A stretch of DNA of 64,000 nt, taken from Terriglobia bacterium (GTDB taxonomy: Bacteria; Acidobacteriota; Terriglobia; Terriglobales; Acidobacteriaceae). The notes beneath the pieces were generated by a model. It ran no database searches. It saw only the letters and a list, made by a program, of their open reading frames with translations, and was not told where the DNA came from. Of the stretch, positions 57,989 to 64,000 are shown piece after piece. The position numbers and the translations under genes are program-made. The stretch's first letter is position 1. Every line of letters begins with the position of its first letter. Location of the stretch: the NCBI GenBank assembly GCA_020072815.1, contig JAIQGE010000004.1, forward strand, positions 176,425-240,424, read 5' to 3'.

Positions 57989-59916
57989 CGGTCAGTACTC
58001 CCGAGGAGGACGGTGTGCCAGCCCGGTGCCAGGCTGGTCTCCAAGTGCCGAACCATGCCCATCCGATCGCGCCAGTCGATCTCGATTCGCAGATTCTTTG
58101 CGCCTTGTGTACCCAGTCCGAAGTGGATGTCAGGACTGCTTTTTCCGGAATGTCCGTTGCCCCCGTCAACTTGTTTGACCAGCTTTCTGCCGTCGCGGAG
58201 GTATACAGTCGCGCGTGCGCCGATTGCAGGCGAAGCTGTCCGTTGGCTCTTGAGGCCTCTGTAGATTGCGGTCCGGGTGGGCGCTGTGGGAACCAGCAAG
58301 TGCAGACCCAAGAAATCCCCGACAGGCTCGCTGCGGTTATGAAAGAAAACCGAGTCGTTCCACTGGTTCGCGAGTGCAAAGTCCAGGCGGCCATCTCCAT
58401 CCACGTCAGCGACAGCGATGCCGCGCGTAACCAAGGGTTCGCCAAGACCAATGCTCGGTCCGAAGTCGAAGTACCTGCCCAAGGCGGAGCGAACATAAAA
58501 ACGATCCTGGTTGCCGCCGCTCAAATCGTCACCCGGCTGAAAATGGGGCCAGTGGCCAGGATTGTGCAGCATCAGATCATTCCCCATAGCCAACTCCTGC
58601 AAGTCCGGCCAGCGGTTCCTGGCGCCTTTAAGAAAACCCGTAGCTTGGAGTATCTGCGGGTCGCCTTGATTGTCGAAGTCGCCAAAGCGCACGTCCCACG
58701 ACCATCCGCTTCGTGCCAATCCTAGACTTTCACTGCGCTCCTCATAGGGCGCAATCCCCGATCGGAAAGCATCGAGATCCCCTGTGCTCAAATACACCAA
58801 ATTGCTTTCTTCCAGGGCATAGCTGTCCGTAATGTTGCCGACTATGATGTCGGGCAGGCCATCCCCGTTGATGTCAGCGCAATCCACACCCATTCCTTTG
58901 AATGAATCCTGGCCAAGCACCTTGGATTTGGGAGTAGTCCAGCCGTGACGGCCTCGCAGCGGTTTGAACGCAACATGACCTGGACTAGACGCGTTATAAA
59001 ACAACCGGTCAGGACCAAAATCGTTGGCAATGTAGAGCTCCGGCCGGAGGTCTCCGTCAAGGTCGCAAGCTGCCATTGCCAACGTCCAACCTGTCCCCAG
59101 ATTCGGCTCCGTGATCGGTTCGAACGTGACACTGGGTTTTGCACCCGCTGTTGCCGACTTCCATAGTAGAATTGGCTTGCTGCCGCCATTCGTGGCACGT
59201 GACATGGAATTCTGCATCTCCGCCGGTCCGTCAGAACCCAGGACCACAGAACCATCAGGGAAATAATTGCCAAAAATCAGGTCAGCGTGTCCATCGCCAT
59301 CCAGATCTGCCACCAAGGCAGCATTGGTGTACCATCTCTCGCCGCCCGCGACCAGCTCCTGAGGCGTGAAAGAATCGGCCGATAAGACTTGCGCGCTGTT
59401 TTGCTTGCGCAGAAAAGCGACCGGAGTCCGTCCCCAGTAGTACACAATTACATCCATCAAGCCATCTTCATTGAGGTCCGCAAACAGGCAGCCCATGGGG
59501 GCAGTGTGGACAGCATCGTAGGTAAGCGAAGTCGGGAAGAGGCTGAAAGACTCGTAGCGCGCACCAGTTCCCGGAACCGGCATCACCTTCACATCGTCGG
59601 TTCGAGGATCCACCAGGCAGGCGTCATTGGAAAGACCATCGCCATCCAAATCGCCCAAAGCGATGCCAGCGCCCACAGTGGAAATCCACGACACAATTCC
59701 CTGAAAACGTGGATTCACTTTGCGAATACTCTTCCCCGAAATCCCAGACCGGGGGAAGATCGCGCGTTCGAAGCGAAACCGCTTCGCTATGGAATCCGAC
59801 TCGCGCGACGAAAGCCGGGGAAGACGTGCGGCCCAGCCAATTGCAACCACGGCCGACCACACGACCAATAGTTTCAGATATGGCCTATCGAGGAAGCTTC
59901 GTTGGAGAGTTCTCAT
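57985..59916 (-). CDS. unbV: Enediyne biosynthesis protein UnbV (FG-GAP repeats, ASPIC/UnbV domain)
   Basis: A 643-residue protein with an N-terminal membrane anchor (about residues 12-30) that places the rest outside the cytoplasm. Seven FG-GAP/VCBS beta-propeller blades carry calcium-type DxDGDG motifs (for example GDLDGDGL, ADLDGDGH, ADINGDGL and ADVDGDGR). The C-terminus (about residues 555-640) is the ASPIC/UnbV domain, with ATVYLRDGRKLVKQVDGG and IHFGLGTQGAKNLRIE. SgcE4/UnbV proteins of enediyne clusters share this arrangement. GTG at 59925 is an alternative start. It begins 28 bases after the AraC gene stop. Confidence 0.9.
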   Translation of the reverse strand: MRTLQRSFLDRPYLKLLVVWSAVVAIGWAARLPRLSSRESDSIAKRFRFERAIFPRSGISGKSIRKVNPRFQGIVSWISTVGAGIALGDLDGDGLSNDACLVDPRTDDVKVMPVPGTGARYESFSLFPTSLTYDAVHTAPMGCLFADLNEDGLMDVIVYYWGRTPVAFLRKQNSAQVLSADSFTPQELVAGGERWYTNAALVADLDGDGHADLIFGNYFPDGSVVLGSDGPAEMQNSMSRATNGGSKPILLWKSATAGAKPSVTFEPITEPNLGTGWTLAMAACDLDGDLRPELYIANDFGPDRLFYNASSPGHVAFKPLRGRHGWTTPKSKVLGQDSFKGMGVDCADINGDGLPDIIVGNITDSYALEESNLVYLSTGDLDAFRSGIAPYEERSESLGLARSGWSWDVRFGDFDNQGDPQILQATGFLKGARNRWPDLQELAMGNDLMLHNPGHWPHFQPGDDLSGGNQDRFYVRSALGRYFDFGPSIGLGEPLVTRGIAVADVDGDGRLDFALANQWNDSVFFHNRSEPVGDFLGLHLLVPTAPTRTAIYRGLKSQRTASPAIGARATVYLRDGRKLVKQVDGGNGHSGKSSPDIHFGLGTQGAKNLRIEIDWRDRMGMVRHLETSLAPGWHTVLLGSTDR

Positions 59917-59944
59917 TTGAATCACCAGCGCGTTTGCTTCGGCC

Positions 59945-60754
59945 TCAAGCCGATTTCCTCAGGTTGCCGTCCTTGCCCAGCAGGAATGGAAAGTTGAGCA
60001 AAACGGGGGGATCCGTGGTGGCCGGGGCTCGCAGCACGATGTCCTCGCATTCAACGGTGCCTGAGCCGATGGTGACCTGCTGGCCGCCGCCTCGCAGCGC
60101 AGATTCATAACGAAAAAAGTCATCCACGGTGCGCGGCCATGGCATTCCCAAGGCCATTACGTAATATTGCCCTTCGGGAACTTCAGATATCGAATACTTG
60201 CCGGGCTGGAGAATCGTGGCACACGCCACTGGCTTTCCTTCCGGGATCGGGGTTGGGAACAAGCCTATAAATATAGGACCCGAAAATGATGCCGGGCCGC
60301 GCACCTGTCCGACCACTTTGGCTTGAAGCAAAGGAACCGGCGTGGCTTCCCTCTGCAGGCATTCCAGCAGATTTTTTGACGGCGATCGCTGCAGCATCCG
60401 CAGCTTGGTCGGCGAGACGCCCAGCACTCCGGAAAACCTGCGTATAAAGGTTCCCAGGCTGCTGTACCCGACTTCCAGACAAATTTCCGTCACGCTAGTA
60501 TCGCTGCTGAGGAGCAAACGGGTAGCGGCCTCAACCCTGAGCTTGCTGACAAAGCGGCAAGGGGACAAGCCGGTTACTGCGCGGAATGTGCGATTGAAAT
60601 GATACCGGCTCATATATGCGACCGATGCCATATCTGCCAACGAGATGTCCTCGTCCAAGCGCTGCCGAATTGCGCCTATCACTCTCTGCACAGCATGAGA
60701 ATGAAATTCGATCGTATCGGGCCGCTTCCGGGTGCGATTCTGCGACTCTAACAT
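59945..60754 (-). CDS. AraC-family regulator with C-terminal ligand-like domain
   Basis: A 269-residue regulator with an unusual order. Two AraC-type helix-turn-helix motifs are near the N-terminus (DISLADMASVAYMSRYHFNR and TEICLEVGYSSLGTFIRRFS, about residues 34-105). A C-terminal beta-rich domain (about 135-260) follows, with IFIGLFPTPIPEGKPVACAT and a GKYSISEVPEGQYYV strand. This resembles a sensor or AraC-effector fold. It is the first gene of the enediyne-type operon and ends 28 bases before unbV, so it may control that operon. The inducer is unknown. Confidence 0.82.
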   Translation of the reverse strand: MLESQNRTRKRPDTIEFHSHAVQRVIGAIRQRLDEDISLADMASVAYMSRYHFNRTFRAVTGLSPCRFVSKLRVEAATRLLLSSDTSVTEICLEVGYSSLGTFIRRFSGVLGVSPTKLRMLQRSPSKNLLECLQREATPVPLLQAKVVGQVRGPASFSGPIFIGLFPTPIPEGKPVACATILQPGKYSISEVPEGQYYVMALGMPWPRTVDDFFRYESALRGGGQQVTIGSGTVECEDIVLRAPATTDPPVLLNFPFLLGKDGNLRKSA

Positions 60755-61403
60755 CACCTGCGTCCCTCCCTGGAACCCAGCCCGCCGTCGGTCGACTTCC
60801 CAATGCGGTAGGCCGAATTAGTAAGGCAAGGTATATTCCCGATTGCTCCCTCGCAATGGTCCTGGAGATTCAAAAAGGGTCCGGTTCTAGACGGCCATAT
60901 ATCGATCATTCTTGAGCCGAAGATCGGGAAAGCGGCCTGAAGATGCATAATCGCCCACCGATGCACCGCATGGATGATGGGGCGTCCGACATTGTCGGTC
61001 TAACCGTTAAGAAGCACGTGATGATCGAATGGCGGACCTTCAGCGGCGTGGTAGTCGACGTTTCCGAGTTTACGGAAGCGATTCATGCAGAAAGTCATGC
61101 GTGAGCGTGGGTTTCGTGAGTGTTTAAGTAATAACGGAATCGGCATCGCCATCCCGCCATTCAGCTTGGCAAACGCCCCACGTACAGCCTTCTCGCTCGA
61201 ATTGAAAACTTGATCCACTGGGCCCGCAAGGAAATGCGCCATCTCAGCAGCCAAAGCAAACCCAGTGCGACGCACGCCCCTCCATGATGGACACTGCTGA
61301 CGGACCGTCACTGCAGCGAATGCGCGCGGTAGTACCAAGCTATCGCTTGTTTGGCGGAGTCGCGCTTGCTTCCACGCCGGTCCGTGCTACGCTTTGCTGC
61401 CCA
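60755..61403. other. 649-base region with no supported gene
   Basis: Contains the leader of the AraC gene on the minus strand. Several short frames are open but lack family features. The only structured element seen is a TCCGACATTGTCGG imperfect palindrome at about 60986-61000. No transposase, integrase or tRNA-derived repeat was found here. Confidence 0.5.
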
Positions 61404-62069
61404 TTAGGAGGTACCAAACAGGGAGCTCGGCTGGGGCGGTCGTCTTCTGCTCATGCTCGCAGCTTCGTGGCGGCTGCGCACCTTGAGCTTCTCTAACAGG
61501 CGATGTACGTGGTGCTTGACGGTGCTTGCGGCAATGCCGAGATGACTGGCAATCTCTTTATTGCTCAGACCATCGTTGACCAACTGCAGAATCTCGCTTT
61601 CTCGCTCGGTAAGCGGTGCGCCGGTAATCTTCTGCTCTCTGCGGCTCAGCCGGCCGATCGCATCCACGACGATTTGCGTGATGTGGCCCGAGGAAACAGT
61701 CTGGTTATTCCGCAACATCTCCAGAGTACTGATCAAATGGGTGATTCCCTTGTTGCCGGGAACGCATGCGCAGACGCCTGCTTCGATGAAACGCACAAGC
61801 TCTGTATCCGTGCATTCGTTGCTCAGCAGCACGATTTTGGAAGCCGGAAATTCAGCCCGCGCCCAACGCGAGCTGGCGATCACTGCTTCCGCATCCGGCA
61901 ATGACGTGATCAGGACGATGGCGGCCGTCTCACTCGAAAGGGGGCACTCTCGCTGGTAGCTCTTCACCTGCCACCCGTGCAGCGAAAGTGCCGAAGCAAA
62001 GATCTCGTGGTAAAGACGATCCATGCCGACGTTGACTAAAACCTTGCCGTCTTGTTTCATACACTGCAT
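61404..62069 (-). CDS. LuxR-type regulator with a receiver-like domain lacking the phospho-aspartate
   Basis: A 221-residue protein with the NarL/FixJ layout. The C-terminal LuxR helix-turn-helix is clear (LTERESEILQLVNDGLSNKE, then IASHLGIAASTVKHHV). The N-terminal 120 residues follow a receiver-like alpha/beta pattern, but the strand that normally ends in the phospho-acceptor Asp reads AAIVLITSLPD, with threonine in its place. It is probably not phosphorylated and may be controlled by a ligand or protein. There is no adjacent histidine kinase. It could regulate the PKS operon 650 bases away. Confidence 0.8.
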   Translation of the reverse strand: MQCMKQDGKVLVNVGMDRLYHEIFASALSLHGWQVKSYQRECPLSSETAAIVLITSLPDAEAVIASSRWARAEFPASKIVLLSNECTDTELVRFIEAGVCACVPGNKGITHLISTLEMLRNNQTVSSGHITQIVVDAIGRLSRREQKITGAPLTERESEILQLVNDGLSNKEIASHLGIAASTVKHHVHRLLEKLKVRSRHEAASMSRRRPPQPSSLFGTS

Positions 62070-62257
62070 CCGGAATACAGCTGAGGAACCAAGCCAAGCC
62101 TAAGGGAAGGGGCAGGCTTATAGCCAACAAGACGACAGATGTCAAGAAATATATATTGTTGGCTAACTACCCTACGACCTTTGGCGTAACTCGATCAATG
62201 GAAAGGATGCGCCAGATCCGCCACCCATTCGACGTTGATCGTGGGTCATTATGCTCA

Positions 62258-62713
62258 TCATCGACTCTTGTCGCTTTGACTCTTGTCACTTTCGAGATTC
62301 GGTTTGACCCAGAATCTCAATAGCTTCCAATCGCCGTTTTTGTTCGTTACGGACAGATCTTCAAACGTCTTACCATCAGTGCATTTGGCGGCAAAAACGA
62401 ACCTATATACTCCCATACTCTTTGTAGCGTCTGAGAGTTCTCGGCCAATCGCCTTGCCGCGTTGCTGAGCAACGGCTTGGCAGGCTTGAACCCACTGTTC
62501 TCTCGTCATTTGGTGCGTGGTTGAGTCAAACAAGTCATAGATATCAGAGTACTTGCCTTGGTCGAACATCGCTAATACCGAGTCGGTGAACGATCTCGCA
62601 TCTGCTGTCCTGTCTTGCGTCCGTGCCAACAGTGAGAAGACCAGGACTGTGAAAAGAAGCGTCACCTTGGCTGCATCTTGAAGGATCTTGAGAGAAGCCG
62701 ACCGAGTTTGCAT
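62258..62713 (-). CDS. Secreted DUF4019-like protein
   Basis: A 151-residue protein with an N-terminal signal segment (hydrophobic part about residues 17-30, ending LARTQ). The following domain has ARSFTDSVLAMFDQGKYSDI, then an LFDSTTHQMTREQWVQACQ section. This resembles the DUF4019 fold with its conserved Trp after a helix pair. The C-terminus contains a short SDKSQSDKSR repeat. GAGGTTCAC precedes the ATG at 62713. The role is unknown. A second larger DUF4019-like gene lies just upstream. Confidence 0.5.
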   Translation of the reverse strand: MQTRSASLKILQDAAKVTLLFTVLVFSLLARTQDRTADARSFTDSVLAMFDQGKYSDIYDLFDSTTHQMTREQWVQACQAVAQQRGKAIGRELSDATKSMGVYRFVFAAKCTDGKTFEDLSVTNKNGDWKLLRFWVKPNLESDKSQSDKSR

Positions 62714-62723
62714 GTGAACCTCA

Positions 62724-62918
62724 CTAGTTATAGTGAATTGAAGTCCCCAACTCTGACGAGCATGGCGAAACTCTACTTCTCCACGAGCACAACGGCGCCC
62801 CAGTAAAAGGTGAAGAGGATTCTTGGATCGAATCTTCCGTTGAGCCAAGCGCATCTTGCGCGACACTAAAAGGGACATATAGCTGAAGCAAGAGAATAGA
62901 CACGAACGCAGCCCGCAT
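62724..62918 (-). pseudogene. Possible signal-peptide ORF, frameshifted or degraded
   Basis: A 64-residue frame starts with a convincing signal peptide (MRAAFVSILLLQLYVPFSVA). It then runs into sequence that looks out of frame, while another frame just after reads DPRILFTFYWGAVVLVEK and stops. This is consistent with one short secreted protein broken by a frameshift. No ribosome site precedes the ATG. The call rests on hydrophobicity and the second frame's amphipathic pattern only. Confidence 0.25.
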
Positions 62919-62933
62919 ACGACGATTCCAATG

Positions 62934-63845
62934 CTAGTTTTCCCGGATCGAACCGTAGTTGAACCATGTCAGTTTCCAGGTGCCTCCGTCGTTGGCGAGA
63001 AGCATGAATTCCAGCCCCCGAGCGCTTTTCGTCGATTCCACGCCACTCCAAAAGAGCACGTATTCCCCCGGCGACTTAGAAATAAAGGGTGCATCTTGAG
63101 CATATAGGGTTCTTAGCGTCTGTCGCGACGTGGTAGTGCCCACGCGATCACGTTGAGCGGATAGTCTGGCGATAAAGTCTTTGCGTGATGCGATTGAACG
63201 GAAGGACGCAGATGTTGCCTGGTCGTAAAATCGGCCGAAGTCTCCCGCATCCAGAATCTTCAACCACATAGCCAATGCAGTTTTTGCGTCGTCAGCGCGG
63301 TCTGCATCGTCACTGACTCGAACGAACTCCAAATCGTCGCTTGGATCGTCGGTCATATTCGTATCGACCAAGCGATCGGTGATCATCTTTAGTTCAGTAT
63401 GGAAAGGTTTCTTGGCGGTCGCTTTCACGATGCGGTCACAGCCGTTGCCATTACAAAACGCGAATCTGCCATCGACCTTCATCACTCCTCGTGCGGCGTC
63501 GTACACAGCGTCGAGGACGTACCCCCATGTAGTCTGGAACATAGGCTGAAACAAAGAGTCCTCTGGGAACAACCAACAATTCCGGTTGTCAGTGGTCATC
63601 CAAATGCTAGCGGTGGTGCGAATCCATTCCCCTTCAACTTTGTTTGTGCCCGGGATGGTGCTCAGGCGTATTCGGCGCTCGGAAATGGTGAGAGCCGAAC
63701 ACTCCTGCTGCTGAACGGAACCGATGGCGTCGACCGAGCCGGCAGACCACAATCTCAACATCGCTGGAGGAGCTGGCGAGGACTGGCTGGACGCGGGAAC
63801 GAGTCCAATACAGAAAACGAAGAGTACTCTGCACACTGAGTCCAT
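62934..63845 (-). CDS. Secreted protein with C-terminal DUF4019-like domain
   Basis: A 303-residue protein with a signal peptide (MDSVCRVLFVFCIGLVPASS). An N-terminal domain has two tryptophan-rich strands (TASIWMTTDNRNCWLFPED) and a GNGCDR disulphide-like loop. The C-terminal part (about residues 190-300) resembles DUF4019: AMWLKILDAGDFGRFYDQ, then a serine-arginine section, a GEYVLFWSGV strand and a GGTWKLTWFNYG end. The ATG at 63845 or 63848 follows GGAG. It is probably exported, with unknown function. The frame extends upstream to 63902 without support. Confidence 0.55.
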   Translation of the reverse strand: MDSVCRVLFVFCIGLVPASSQSSPAPPAMLRLWSAGSVDAIGSVQQQECSALTISERRIRLSTIPGTNKVEGEWIRTTASIWMTTDNRNCWLFPEDSLFQPMFQTTWGYVLDAVYDAARGVMKVDGRFAFCNGNGCDRIVKATAKKPFHTELKMITDRLVDTNMTDDPSDDLEFVRVSDDADRADDAKTALAMWLKILDAGDFGRFYDQATSASFRSIASRKDFIARLSAQRDRVGTTTSRQTLRTLYAQDAPFISKSPGEYVLFWSGVESTKSARGLEFMLLANDGGTWKLTWFNYGSIREN

Positions 63846-64000
63846 CATGGAACTCCAGGAAAGTGCCATCCGGGGCGAGATTATCGCGAAAGCATCGGGC
63901 AATTCCTCTCCCGGATTGCTGAATTGCTAAGGCCGGTTCGGTCCACGCGTTAGCGCAGAGACGCCACGTCCAAGGCGCGTCCGCGAAGCGTCCTCCCCAA

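Noticed and set aside
61000..61338. Minus-strand frame of 112 codons in the gap after the AraC gene
   Set aside because: No ribosome site, signal or recognised motif; composition not convincing.
49129..64000. A duplicate of the tRNA-Leu 3' end that would mark the right attachment site of an island
   Set aside because: The last 20 bases of the tRNA were not seen again in the window, and no integrase is present.

Overview
The window looks like the chromosome of an acidobacterium, probably of the Terriglobia/Koribacter type. This is inferred from the high GC content, the two-subunit glycine decarboxylase (gcvPA/gcvPB), a secreted TldD-like pair, and large numbers of short paired intergenic repeats. 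No rRNA is present to prove it. There is one tRNA (Leu, CAG) and no CRISPR array, phage or insertion-sequence transposase that I can support.

Layout. 0-8 kb (mostly minus strand): a partial adhesin-like gene, cmk, an AlkZ-related winged-helix gene, a ParE toxin remnant, mutL, and a pair of exported TldD/TldE-like proteins. 8-13.4 kb: a GxxExxY nuclease-like gene bracketed by inverted repeats, then the glycine cleavage operon gcvT-gcvH-gcvPA-gcvPB. 13.5-16.3 kb: a 58-residue zinc-ribbon protein, an endonuclease III-like glycosylase, a secreted protein and an amidohydrolase. 16.5-22.8 kb: a three-subunit molybdenum hydroxylase of the 4-hydroxybenzoyl-CoA reductase type (genes split by a repeat-bracketed membrane protein and joined by a VOC protein) and an orphan CoA-transferase alpha subunit. 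23-36 kb: dipeptidase, zinc-ribbon genes, cytochrome c, a membrane-anchored MutS-like ATPase, glutaryl-CoA dehydrogenase-like enzyme, class II fructose bisphosphatase, and a cation/proton antiporter. 37-49 kb: Tat-exported asparaginase, a bacterial eRF1-like protein next to an unusual HPF-sigma factor fusion, larB, ubiX, Nudix, cupin, nitroreductase, EamA exporter, HtrA protease, a peptidoglycan-binding protein and tRNA-Leu.

The most notable region is 49.2-60.8 kb. Directly beyond tRNA-Leu lies a tight minus-strand operon: AraC regulator, unbV, unbU, unbL, a His-rich membrane protein, a 1921-residue iterative PKS, and a hot-dog thioesterase. The PKS has the enediyne domain order KS-AT-ACP-KR-DH-PPTase. 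Together these are the conserved enediyne core cassette, so the operon probably makes an enediyne-type polyene or enediyne. No tailoring oxidases, sugar genes or obvious self-resistance genes accompany it in this window. A LuxR-type regulator and two secreted DUF4019-like proteins follow.

A second theme is repeats. At least five families of short tandem-unit repeats, here called A to E, are scattered through 0-49 kb. They mostly occur as head-to-head inverted pairs 90-560 bp apart, and three pairs enclose a complete gene. I found none between 49 and 64 kb, which supports the view that the PKS segment is a separate, later-acquired island. The repeats also provide start codons, Shine-Dalgarno sequences and protein ends for neighbouring genes.
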